From NCBI GenBank assembly GCA_903995115.1, contig LR877153.1, positions 620,001-684,000 on the forward strand: a stretch of DNA of 64,000 nucleotides. Direction: 5' to 3'. The notes beneath the pieces were generated by a model that saw only the letters and a program-made list of their open reading frames with translations, had not been told where the DNA came from and searched no databases. The stretch comes from Angomonas deanei. Lineage: Eukaryota > Euglenozoa > Kinetoplastea > Trypanosomatida > Trypanosomatidae. The first letter of the stretch is position 1, and every line of letters starts with the position of its first letter. A program made the translations under genes and the position numbers. This document shows, piece after piece, positions 1 to 7,874 of the stretch.

Positions 1-463
1 GGCTGGCGAAGGCGGCAGACGGTCGTCGGCTACTGTTCGCCGTCCGCGGGGACTCCATGAGTACATCCTCGATGGGCTCACTTCGGTTGGCGGTGATGGT
101 CCGCAGGGAAGAGTTGAAGTTATTTCGGCTGCTAGACATCATACTCGTATTATTCCGCTTCAGTCGCTTCCTATTGATGGCAGACGCCTTCTGTCTCGGC
201 GCACACGAAGGGTCGATACTATCTTCTGCTGGGCTGCTGGAGGGTAGCGGCTCGCCCGCTGTGTTGTTGACAAACGCCGCGATCGATCTACTGGCTTGAA
301 CCATGGTGGGGTTCCTTGTTAAGCTAGGCACGCTGCAGCTAGAGTCCAGGCTGGTTTTGGACTGACTAGTTTTCGTACGCTTACTCTTCACGACACTCCC
401 GGCGCGGGGAAAGATGTCAATGAGGTCATCCTCCCCGTCTGAGGAGAAGGCACAGAGGGACAT
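1..463 (-). CDS. Partial Ser/Asn-rich protein of unknown function (N-terminal 154 residues)
   Basis: An open frame starts at an ATG at 463 on the minus strand and leaves the window at position 1 without a stop, so only the N-terminal 154 residues are visible. It begins MSLCAFSSDGEDDLIDIF and then becomes rich in Ser, Asn, Thr and Arg with low complexity (for example KSKRTKTSQSKTS). No domain is recognisable. Upstream of the ATG the minus strand reads as a C/T-rich tract followed by TTTTTAG, a fair spliced-leader acceptor, which supports this start. It is the last gene of the minus-strand unit seen here, directly downstream of the NSRP1-like gene. The low complexity and basic patches suggest a disordered regulatory protein, but that is inference. 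I do not recognise the family. Confidence 0.6.
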   Translation of the reverse strand, partial: MSLCAFSSDGEDDLIDIFPRAGSVVKSKRTKTSQSKTSLDSSCSVPSLTRNPTMVQASRSIAAFVNNTAGEPLPSSSPAEDSIDPSCAPRQKASAINRKRLKRNNTSMMSSSRNNFNSSLRTITANRSEPIEDVLMESPRTANSSRRPSAAFAS

Positions 464-607
464 TAATAGAAATGATAAACTAAAAAGTAAAACAACACTT
501 TTGAGAAAAGGGGGAAGTAATGACATAAGAAGGGTGCGACGCGCAGAAATGCGGTTCTTCAAATAATAACAAAAATAAAAAACAAAACATTTTGCACAAG
601 TGTTTTA

Positions 608-1462
608 CTATACACGCATCCCCATGCTTCTCAGGCCAACTAGTATTCGCTCCTCACTGCGCTGCGTCGCTGCCTCAATGAACGTATCGTCTACCCGACG
701 TCGCTTCCGTAATTCTCGTAACACAAATAGTTCCTTTTGATGATCGGTCTTCGCCTCTGGTTTGCCCTCCCTGTGGGACAGCGTCTCTGTTGACGGTGCC
801 TGCCCGGTGGAGCCGTTTTCGGCCACGGGAAGGGCGGACGGTGCGGAGACGGGGGTGGCTTCCTCCGCTGGCGCCTCTGACTTCGCCCCTTGCAGCAGAA
901 TCGCATTCATCTGTTTATCGTAAAAGTTAACCGCACCTCCCTCCGTCGTCTCAGACGCTGTCTTCGCCGGAGCGGACTTCTCCAAATCGGCAATGTACTT
1001 GTCCAGCAAGTCCTCCTCCTCCTCCTCCGCTGGTGTGTTGGTGGGCTTGGTGGTGCGCTCCCTCAGCACCTTGCGGTAGGCTGGGGACACAAAGGGCGCC
1101 ACCTGCAGATCCTTCTCCACCAGTTCCGCGTCGTTCTTTTCGGCCTCCCGTTGTCGCTTCAACCGTCCAAGTAGCAGTTCTTGTTGGGTTTCTTTCTTGA
1201 GCTGTAGTGCCTTCGCAATGGAATTCCCAAATACACTCTTCTCTTCCTTATTTCCTTCCCTCTCTGTTTGAATGGATGAACCGGCCTTTAACAGAGAAGT
1301 GTACCCGTGGCCCCTCGCTGTTGGGGCGACTATGCGCGGGGCGGCGGGACTTGGGGTTGGTGCCTTTGATGCGTTCTTCAAAAGATTGACCGCCTCCATC
1401 GCATCCGCGGAGCTTGAGCTAGAGGTGTCGTCGTCGTCACTGCCGCTCCCAAAGAATGACAT
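608..1462 (-). CDS. NSRP1-like (CCDC55 family) splicing regulator
   Basis: Protein of 284 residues. The central region (about 75-185) matches the conserved NSRP1/CCDC55 domain: a Lys/Glu/Arg helical stretch (KRQREAEKNDAELVEKD), then the diagnostic FVSPAYRKVLRERT, then an acidic linker and a short helix ending near VNFYDKQMNAILLQ. NSRP1 proteins are nuclear-speckle factors that modulate pre-mRNA splicing. In a kinetoplastid the likely context is trans-splicing, but that is inference. The N-terminus is acidic/Ser-rich (FGSGSDDDDTSSSSS). The open frame extends 43 codons further upstream from a TTG, but that stretch reads through a C/T-rich tract and AG dinucleotides (GGCTCAG, AATAG) just before the ATG at 1462. 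The extension is therefore intergenic and MSFFGSGS is the likely start. The gene lies downstream of a snoRNA cluster. Confidence 0.7.
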   Translation of the reverse strand: MSFFGSGSDDDDTSSSSSADAMEAVNLLKNASKAPTPSPAAPRIVAPTARGHGYTSLLKAGSSIQTEREGNKEEKSVFGNSIAKALQLKKETQQELLLGRLKRQREAEKNDAELVEKDLQVAPFVSPAYRKVLRERTTKPTNTPAEEEEEDLLDKYIADLEKSAPAKTASETTEGGAVNFYDKQMNAILLQGAKSEAPAEEATPVSAPSALPVAENGSTGQAPSTETLSHREGKPEAKTDHQKELFVLRELRKRRRVDDTFIEAATQRSEERILVGLRSMGMRV

Positions 1463-1611
1463 GCCACCTGTTGTTGTGCTATTCTCTGAGCCATAAAAGA
1501 GAGAGAGAGGTGAAAGCGCGTTTGACAGAGCGAAATCACTTCTGGCCAAAACAGAGGAAAAAACGTAAAGAGTTTTTTTATATATTTGCAACTGCGAGTG
1601 AACTTTGAAAA

Positions 1612-1673
1612 TCTCGATGTTGCGAGATAGGGAGTAATAAATAAAGTTTTATTCACCCAACCGACAACAACTT
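1612..1673 (-). ncRNA. H/ACA-like snoRNA family A, copy 1
   Basis: Read on the minus strand, the block folds as one hairpin. The lower stem is TGTTG/CAACA. Above it is an internal loop of the pseudouridylation-pocket type (TCGGTT on the 5' side, TATCTCG on the 3' side). The upper stem is GGGTGAATAA pairing with TTATTACTCCC, with a U-U mismatch and a bulged A, and the terminal loop has eight bases. The 3' tail after the lower stem is TCGAGA, giving the AGA box that replaces ACA in kinetoplastid single-hairpin H/ACA RNAs. The ends are approximate. The fold was drawn by eye. Confidence 0.7.
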
Positions 1674-1730
1674 GTGCTGGTGAAAGCCTGGTGGGGAACC
1701 CCCGGAAGCAGAAACGCGAAATTTAAGAGT

Positions 1731-1798
1731 CCATCAGAGGATATGATATTGTACGTCATAAAGAATCTGAAACACGGACCATATCAGGTTCATCAGAT
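1731..1798 (-). ncRNA. C/D box snoRNA family B, copy 1
   Basis: On the minus strand a C box (CTGATGA, complement of 1790-1795 plus one base) and a D box (CTGA, complement of 1734-1737) flank about 52 nt. Internal CAGA and ATGACGT fit D' and C' boxes. Directly upstream of the D' box the RNA carries the complement of plus-strand 1768-1781, TGAAACACGGACCA. That 14-nt string is a near-universal eukaryotic large-subunit rRNA sequence, so the RNA can guide 2'-O-methylation there. The fifth-nucleotide rule points to the A of the central ACA. End points are approximate. Confidence 0.8.
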
Positions 1799-1829
1799 GA
1801 AGATAACTCGAAAAAAAGAGGGAAAGGGC

Positions 1830-1891
1830 TCTCGATGTTGCGAGATAGGGAGTAATAAATGTAGTGTTATTCACCCAACCGACAACAACTT
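1830..1891 (-). ncRNA. H/ACA-like snoRNA family A, copy 2
   Basis: Same hairpin, pocket and AGA box as copy 1. The stem-forming bases are unchanged, while the eight-base terminal loop differs from copies 1 and 3 at three positions (CACTACAT against AACTTTAT). Changes confined to the loop support a selected RNA fold. The lower stem, pocket sequences and the TCGAGA tail are identical. Confidence 0.7.
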
Positions 1892-1921
1892 GATCTGCGA
1901 GAAAAAAAAAGGGGTGTAGCT

Positions 1922-1991
1922 TGGGTCAGAGGATATGATACTGTACGTCATGAAGAATCTGAAACACGGACCATATCAGGTTCATCAAGAA
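1922..1991 (-). ncRNA. C/D box snoRNA family B, copy 2
   Basis: C box TTGATGA (complement of 1982-1987 plus one base) and D box CTGA (complement of 1926-1929). The LSU rRNA-complementary element is intact and lies at 1960-1973. It differs from copies 1 and 3 at only one or two positions between C' and D, and its flanks have diverged. Confidence 0.8.
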
Positions 1992-2020
1992 AAAACAAGC
2001 GAAGAAAATTACACGATAAC

Positions 2021-2082
2021 TCTCGATGTTGCGAGATAGGGAGTAATAAATAAAGTTTTATTCACCCAACCGACAACAACTT
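2021..2082 (-). ncRNA. H/ACA-like snoRNA family A, copy 3
   Basis: Identical in stem, pocket, loop and AGA box to copy 1. The 5' flank differs by single bases (ATGCTGG against GTGCTGG next to the lower stem on the plus strand), which marks the block edge near 2082. Confidence 0.7.
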
Positions 2083-2133
2083 ATGCTGGGAAGTGTGGGG
2101 AGAAAAATAAAGTAGAGACATGACGCGAGCGTG

Positions 2134-2203
2134 TCCATCAGAGGATATGATATTGTACGTCATGAAGAATCTGAAACACGGACCATATCAGGTTCATCAA
2201 ATG
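2134..2203 (-). ncRNA. C/D box snoRNA family B, copy 3
   Basis: C box TTGATGA (complement of 2194-2199 plus one base) and D box CTGA (complement of 2138-2141). The LSU rRNA-complementary element is at 2172-2185, again 14 of 14, next to the CAGA D' box. The element directly upstream of the D box would give a second guide, but I did not recognise its target. Confidence 0.8.
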
Positions 2204-2252
2204 AAGGTAATTCGAGACAACAAGAGAAAACAATTGAAGCAGTTGAGCATTA

Positions 2253-2349
2253 TAAAATTCAGTTCCGCCGTTCGTCATTGATAGTCGGTTGGTTAATTCT
2301 GCTCTTTTGAAAGAGGAGTGAGGAGGCGCTCTTTACTCATCATTATGAA
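2253..2349 (-). ncRNA. C/D box snoRNA family C, copy 1
   Basis: Minus-strand C box ATGATGA (complement of 2337-2343) and D box CTGA (complement of 2259-2262). An internal CCGA is a plausible D' box. The stretch just upstream of it is GAATTAACCA, the complement of plus-strand 2290-2299 (TGGTTAATTC). TGGTTAATTCCG is a conserved eukaryotic small-subunit rRNA string. The kinetoplastid version (TGGTTGATTC) would still pair through one G-U. At about 90 nt this RNA is longer than family B. The D-box guide target was not recognised. Confidence 0.7.
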
Positions 2350-2486
2350 ATATGTTTTGTAGTTTCGAGGTCAAACACAAAAGTAAAATAGAAAACAATC
2401 CATATTGAGTGAAAAGGAGAAGGGGAGCAACACCCCGAAATGATTCGTCGTGATGCCTAAACGGTGATCCCTTCTATGCAGACATT

Positions 2487-2585
2487 ATGAAATTCAGTTC
2501 CGCCGTTCGTCATTGATAGTCGGTTGGTTAATTCTGCTCTTTTGAAAGAGGAGTGAGGAGGCGCTCTTTACTCATCATTATGAAA
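2487..2585 (-). ncRNA. C/D box snoRNA family C, copy 2
   Basis: Second copy, almost identical over about 110 bp (2250-2359 against 2485-2594). C box is the complement of 2572-2577, D box the complement of 2494-2497, and the SSU-like guide element is at 2525-2534. The sequence between the two C copies is unrelated apart from a weak resemblance described separately. Confidence 0.7.
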
Positions 2586-2754
2586 TATGTGTTGTGCTAT
2601 TGCGTCGAGAAAAATGAGGGAGAAAAAGACAAGGGATACAATAGAAAGAGCATTCGATGCAATGTCTAAACGATGTTCCTTCAGTCTACACGCCATTAAC
2701 CTATATAGGCTCGTTCGTCTTGGGGATACTATTGTTTTAATGACTGTACACCAC

Positions 2755-4880
2755 TCAAATTTTGAACAGTTTGGCCATCATGATGGATAGCAAATGAACC
2801 CGATTCGGTTCGGCCAGGTAATCAACGGATCGCTCCATCACGAGCGCATCCGTGCTACCCTCCGCATCGCCCGCCTTGCCCAACTCGATTGTGGCCCTAT
2901 CGGCATTCCCCAAGGAGGAGTGTAACCCGATTCTGTCCACCGTCTTGTAATAGGGACTCACCCGGGTAGACCAGTAGCGGATGGGGTGACGCAGGAGACT
3001 GTCCTCGCAGCACTTGGAGACGACGCTGCGATCGACCGCCCTGTAGCGGTAGGCATTCCCGACCTTCTGTGTTAAGAAGACCGCCTGTGGGTAAAAGTAA
3101 AGAATGTCCAATGGAGAAGTGTTGACACCGACCAGACGCACATTGGGCGGTAAGTCCTTCCACAAGAGCGCCTTCAGGTGTCTGGGTTGGAGGGCGCAGT
3201 TCGTCGGAATGTATAACACTTGCACACCATAAAACAGCACACACACCGCGCACACCTCCCTAATGTATTCCTCCCACGAACGAGTGACGGGTTTCCTTTC
3301 CACCACCGGTCTCCCACAACTGTCAGGAGGCGAGACCACATACTCTGTCGGGCGCCGCTCGCTTCGTTTCTCCGAGGGACAAAACTGTTTTTCTGCTCCG
3401 CCGTATCCTTTCCTTTCGTGTCCCTCTCCTCCGTTGTGCTGGTGTGGGTTTTCCGCCCGACAGGAACATACGAAACGGAATCCCTCGCCAGTCCGAACGA
3501 ATCCAACAAGCGTGTTACCTCCGACTCGATCGGCTTGGCGTAGGAGTTTGCCTGGAGACTTGCCTCTACCAGCACCGAGCACGGCGCGGAGCGCACAATC
3601 AAGCTAGCCAGCTGCCGCACCTCACGAGTCGTGTAGGTCTCTCCCGCCGGAGGAAGCAGCACAACGGCACCCGTCTTCCACACCCACGAAGGGAAATAGG
3701 ATCGCACGGCGTCCCCTGACTCTGTTGTAACGAGCGATACACTCAAAAACTTGTGCTTTTCCATTTCGTAAAAGAGCCACTTCACATAGTCCACCACCAC
3801 CGGGTGGTTACTACTGAATCGGACCGTCCTTCCCTCTGTGAAAAGAGAGGAGAGAATAGCGCTATGGGCCATGACGCAGTAACACAGCAGCTGCTCTCTG
3901 CCTGGTGTTGCCTCCTCTACACGAATATGTATCGGTGTAGAAGGCGCCAGTCCCCTCTCCGTCACGGGGCATCCTTCGCCCCTGTGCTGATTGCCGTGGT
4001 ATTCGGCGTCCGCCCTGCTGTCCTGCTCAAATGTTGGGGGATCCACCTTACGCAGCGCATCTTTCACCGCCCATCCTTTCTGTCGTTCTGAGCTGCCCAT
4101 TGTACGCAGCTCCCCCGTGTACTTGGTCAGTCCGCTCCCTTGTGTGAGCAATCGACGTCGCTTTCCATGAGCGAGCAGCTTGTTGGCGAGCTCGTCGTCT
4201 TCGCTCGCTCGAGAGACGGTGCCCTGCACACGGTCCAGCAGCTGCTGCGACTGGCCCCGCCGTCCCTTCTGCCCGTGTGGCACACTATACTCGAGGGCGA
4301 TCGTGGACTCTGTTTCCGCATCCTCCATGGTGACCGCTGTTTCGGGGTCCCACGTGTGTGGGGCGGGCACCTGCTCCGCCGTATCGTTCAGCTCCGTGTT
4401 CATCTTTATCTGCACCATACTGTTAATATCCACCCAGTACTCTTGCCACCGGGTGGGGTACACCGTGGCGATGGGGGCGTCCCCGAAACGCGAAATGTGT
4501 GTGTACGGCAGCCTCAACCTGGCCAGGGTGTCCTGCACATCACGGAGGCAGCGCACCCACAGGAGACAGGAGAGCGCCAGCTTCAGACGCACACTGTAGG
4601 GCAGCTCCTTCACGAGAGAGGCATGTTGCGTCACATTGGAGGAAGAGAAGACCGGTGGTGGCATTTTGGGATTGTCAGGGAGGACGCCTGTATTCTCCTC
4701 TACCGACTTCTTTAGCAGGAGTGGCACCCGTCGCCCGAGGTCGACCAGGAGAGTCCACTTCATCACAGGGTCCATTCGCAGCCAACCCTGTCGGTTCAAC
4801 TCGTAGCTTGGTGGAGGAGGCGTCTTTATTCCCCTGTGAGGTACACCCAACCTCAGCGGTGGGAAGCGAGGCCGGAGCAT
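2755..4880 (-). CDS. Putative mitochondrial protein of unknown function, one apparent frameshift
   Basis: Two overlapping minus-strand frames, 4880 to 3174 and 3582 to 2755, read as one protein of about 708 residues with a single-base break. The best junction is the T5 run at 3388-3392: one more base there joins ...AEQKKQFCPSEKR... to the second frame. The N-terminus (MLRPRFPPLRLGVPHRGIKT) is basic and Pro/Arg-rich like a mitochondrial presequence. It follows a TTTTAG acceptor. The body shows mixed alpha/beta character with hydrophobic strands (PCSVLVEASL, VQVLYIPTN, VRLVGVN) and a charged linker near residues 220-320. No named domain is recognised. It could be a kinetoplastid-specific mitochondrial RNA-processing or ribosome factor, but that is a guess. 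The stop is TGA. It lies directly upstream of the snoRNA cluster. Confidence 0.6.
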
Positions 4881-5123
4881 TCGGGTACTAAACTAAAATA
4901 GGTGGTGTATGTGTTCTGCGTCGTGTCAAACAAATGTACGCTTATTATCCTAATAAGAAGGATAAAAGTACTTCAAAAGAAAAACATCTGTATAAAATAA
5001 CAGGAAAGGAAAAGGTGTAGTAATCCACGAATACGCACATCAAAAACACAAACACAATCTCCAAACTAAGCAAAATCCATTATGTTTATTTAGCGTAGCA
5101 AAATATCTAGTTCTAACATGTAT

Positions 5124-6098
5124 TTAACAATCTATTTCCTTGAGTATGGTTGCGTACGCGTCGTAATCGACCGCACCACTCGTCATGTACTCCTTCTGAA
5201 TCTTTATTTTGACCTCTACCAAACGTTGCCGCTTCCGTTGCAACACCTTCTCTGAGTTTTCAAACTGTTCTAGTAAATTTGCACTGGACTCTACGAAAGC
5301 GGTCTCCCACGGTCCCTTTGCCTTGTTTGTATCACCCTTTCCTTTGACCGGGGCGGCACTCTTCTTGGCGTTGCTTGCTCGATTGGGGAGCAACCAGGGT
5401 TTGCTGTAAGAGAGCCATGGCTTTGCTTTTTCGGCTGGTTTTGCACTTTCCGCCTTCTCCTCTACAGCCGTTGCCTCTGGTTGCTCTTCTTCCGTCACGG
5501 TGAACGGCGGTACTGGCGCGATAGAGAGACCCACTTGCTCTAACTCGGTCAAGGAGGCGCAAGGCACCTCTCGCACACCGGCGCAGCAGCGCGCACCATC
5601 GGTGGTCTCCCCACAGTACATTTTCAACAGTGGTTCACCCAGCTGTTCTGCCCGGAGCGCCAAACGCAATGCCACGGCGTCGAAATCACTCGCCGGCGGT
5701 ATTCGACGAGACACCACATAGAGCCAATGTTGCACTACCATATGATGAAACGTGTTCTGCGGCACCGCCTGCAAGAGAGCAGGGTTTAACGAAGAAAATG
5801 GGGTCCCAGGGAGATGCAGCTGTTTGGCGGCCATGCAGAATAGAGACAAGTTTTCATTTAGCTGTGAAACAAGCGGTTCCAGCGACCAGCACAGGTGCGA
5901 CAGATTTAGAACGTGAGACCCCTGAAAAGAGGCGTGTAGGACTAAGGCGTAATCACATCCGCTATAGCAGTACGCGGGGGGAGGCCCATCGAGCGTGGTG
6001 GCCTTCTTGCCAGAGTAGTGGTACACGAAGGAAGAAATCTCCTCGTGGGACGGGGGAACACAGGCCGTCTCGCGCACGGGCGAAACACTAGAAGACAT
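5124..6098 (-). CDS. Conserved-looking protein of unknown function
   Basis: Protein of 324 residues from an ATG at 6098. Upstream the minus strand has a long T/C-rich stretch (about 6110-6160) and AACAAG before the ATG, fitting trans-splicing. The N-terminal half (about 25-185) looks globular, with alternating hydrophobic and aromatic segments (YHYSGKKATT, LVLHASFQGSHVLNLSH, FHHMVVQHWLYVV) and several Cys including GARCCAG. From about 195 to 275 it is a disordered Lys/Glu/Ala/Pro linker with two repeats of the KPW type. The last 45 residues form a charged helix (EKVLQRKRQRLVEVKIKIQK) that may be a short coiled coil. I do not recognise the family. Confidence 0.6.
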   Translation of the reverse strand: MSSSVSPVRETACVPPSHEEISSFVYHYSGKKATTLDGPPPAYCYSGCDYALVLHASFQGSHVLNLSHLCWSLEPLVSQLNENLSLFCMAAKQLHLPGTPFSSLNPALLQAVPQNTFHHMVVQHWLYVVSRRIPPASDFDAVALRLALRAEQLGEPLLKMYCGETTDGARCCAGVREVPCASLTELEQVGLSIAPVPPFTVTEEEQPEATAVEEKAESAKPAEKAKPWLSYSKPWLLPNRASNAKKSAAPVKGKGDTNKAKGPWETAFVESSANLLEQFENSEKVLQRKRQRLVEVKIKIQKEYMTSGAVDYDAYATILKEIDC

Positions 6099-6228
6099 TT
6101 AATCTTGTTTACAAAAAAAAGAGGGAGAAGAATAGTGAAAAGAAATACCAAAAAAAAAAACATCGCAGGGACATCATAACTTCAACCCCGTCATTGAACC
6201 GTGAAATTCATCCTTCAACAGACCCACA

Positions 6229-7653
6229 TTAGAATATGGTTTCCTCCTCGTCGACCTCCAAACGGTGCCGCTTCTCCCCAGACTCATTTGACGGACGCGT
6301 ACCGAGCCACTGGCACACGGGGGCACTCTGCGTCGCGTCTGGCTGCACCACCACCACACCGCTGCTGAGACCGCAAAACATTTCGCCAGCACTTCCGCAG
6401 CAGACGGAGAGGGCGTCTTCGTCGGGGCGTCCGCTCCTCCAGGTCGACACGCACTGGTAACCACCCTCCACGCCGCCAAACTGCACGACGTGGCCGCCCA
6501 CGACGTGATTGTACCCCTCCCTGGTGGTGCAAGTCACAAAGTGCGAGGGATCCCTGCATGGTCTCACTGGGGTCGTATCGCCGCACGAAGGGAGGCCTCG
6601 AAGGGGCTCACACACGAGTGAACCGCCCTTGGAAAAGGGTTTCCGTAAGTCTAGCATCTTTACAACATCCCCCACGCGAACGGCGAGGGTGGCCACCGAT
6701 CCCGTCACCTCCGCCATCCCACCAGTGTGCTTTGCCGCCTCGAAGGGATCCACAGCCTTCCTTCTAGATTTGGTCCCCGTTCTTGCGGGAGTGGCGTCCT
6801 TACCAAAGGATAAGGCGTGCACGTCCCAGGAGGCCGCACAGCCGCCCGGTCTGTACTTCACCCGGCAGTCCCACACCTGCACCAGACCGTCACTGCCGGC
6901 GGTGCAGAATAGGCCATCTCCCACCTTGGAGGAAAGTCCTAATACACTCTCCACAGTGACGGTGTCCGTTAGCTGCCCCGTGCCGTGCTTCACCACATAC
7001 AACGATTTGCGCTCAAATAGCGCCTCGGACCACTGTCGTGCCGTACCGTCCTGTGACGCTGTATAAAAGTGTTTGGCATCCGTCGGGTCGGGGGAAGAGC
7101 TCGTGACCGGCGCACGGTGCCCTTTGCACTGCACGACATCTAGCAGCCCCCGTTCGCCAGCGGCGCAGTAGCCCAGCTGTTTTCCGCCGGCGCCCACTAA
7201 GACGGCTGAATCCCCATCCTGGCAGGCCACAAAATAGGAGGAGTCATTGGAGGCGTGTACTGCCACGATGGGCTGCAGGCCAGCAATACGATTGACAAAT
7301 GGCGTCAGTGTCCGCGTCGGCTGAGGTCGCCTCGATTCCATTGGGGTGTGAAAGTCCCACATGCACAGCTGTCCATCCTCGCTGACAGCGCACAGTACCG
7401 TTCCGGAGGGCGTGAGGCACACATCGCGCACCCGGCCCTTGATGGGACCCCGCAGGCGCAGGCCGCCCTCTTCCTCCTCCATTCGGGCGTGTTTTCTGTC
7501 TGCGGTTTCGTGACGGGGGACTGGTGCCGGCAGAGGGACGGGAACTTCTGCTGCCATGGACGGTCTCTCCTCTGGCGCGCTAGCCGTCACTGGTGGCACG
7601 TCGGGGATCTTTTCTAACCCTTCTTGAGGGTCATACTCCTCATCTGAACTCAT
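6229..7653 (-). CDS. WD40-repeat protein, WDR70/GAD-1-like
   Basis: Protein of 474 residues. After a disordered N-terminus (1-65) it has WD40 blades through to about 430: VCLTPSGTVLCAVSEDGQLCMWDF, a DPTDAKHFYTASQDGTARQW blade, and LFCTAGSDGLVQVWDCR, then more divergent blades. The order and wording (a blade ending in a WDF-type tryptophan, then a long insert, a GHRAPVTS entry to the next blade, and an MLDLRKPFSKGG strand late) resemble WDR70, a nuclear protein tied to histone H2B ubiquitination and DNA repair in other eukaryotes. The C-terminus ends in a basic/acidic tail (GEKRHRLEVDEEETIF). The WD40 call is firm and the WDR70 assignment is tentative. Start at ATG 7653. Confidence 0.7.
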   Translation of the reverse strand: MSSDEEYDPQEGLEKIPDVPPVTASAPEERPSMAAEVPVPLPAPVPRHETADRKHARMEEEEGGLRLRGPIKGRVRDVCLTPSGTVLCAVSEDGQLCMWDFHTPMESRRPQPTRTLTPFVNRIAGLQPIVAVHASNDSSYFVACQDGDSAVLVGAGGKQLGYCAAGERGLLDVVQCKGHRAPVTSSSPDPTDAKHFYTASQDGTARQWSEALFERKSLYVVKHGTGQLTDTVTVESVLGLSSKVGDGLFCTAGSDGLVQVWDCRVKYRPGGCAASWDVHALSFGKDATPARTGTKSRRKAVDPFEAAKHTGGMAEVTGSVATLAVRVGDVVKMLDLRKPFSKGGSLVCEPLRGLPSCGDTTPVRPCRDPSHFVTCTTREGYNHVVGGHVVQFGGVEGGYQCVSTWRSGRPDEDALSVCCGSAGEMFCGLSSGVVVVQPDATQSAPVCQWLGTRPSNESGEKRHRLEVDEEETIF

Positions 7654-7874
7654 ATTTTCTATTAAAGCCTATTCGTTGAAAATGTATCACTTGATTGACT
7701 TTCGTTGTACTAGATATAACAAAAAGAGAGGGGGAGAAAAATTGAGCTTTTGAAGAAACTAAAAACAATGTTCACCATTGGATAATCTTCCAAAAAAAAA
7801 AAACATCTGGGCCATGCGAGATTAGTAATGAAAATGATAAAGTAAAAGTGAAAAAAAAAGCTTAGTGCATAAAC

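Larger units (their letters stand above)
1612..2595 (-). repeat. Tandem snoRNA gene cluster (families A, B and C)
   Basis: Almost 1 kb without a protein gene that contains eight repeated blocks of about 62-110 bp. Family A (H/ACA-like) and family B (C/D) alternate three times with a period of about 190-220 bp. Family C (C/D) then occurs twice, about 235 bp apart. Only the RNA blocks are conserved and the spacers have diverged, as expected for selection on the RNA rather than recent duplication of the whole segment. All boxes read on the minus strand, the direction of the surrounding unit. Clusters of tandemly repeated, polycistronically transcribed C/D and single-hairpin H/ACA snoRNA genes are typical of kinetoplastids. 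Confidence 0.8.

Noticed and set aside
1463-1591. N-terminal extension of the NSRP1-like frame
   Set aside because: It starts at TTG and runs through a pyrimidine tract and AG acceptors, so it lies upstream of the likely spliced 5' end.
1674-1919. Plus-strand open frame over the snoRNA cluster
   Set aside because: It overlaps the snoRNA blocks, runs against the transcription direction and has no protein-like sequence.
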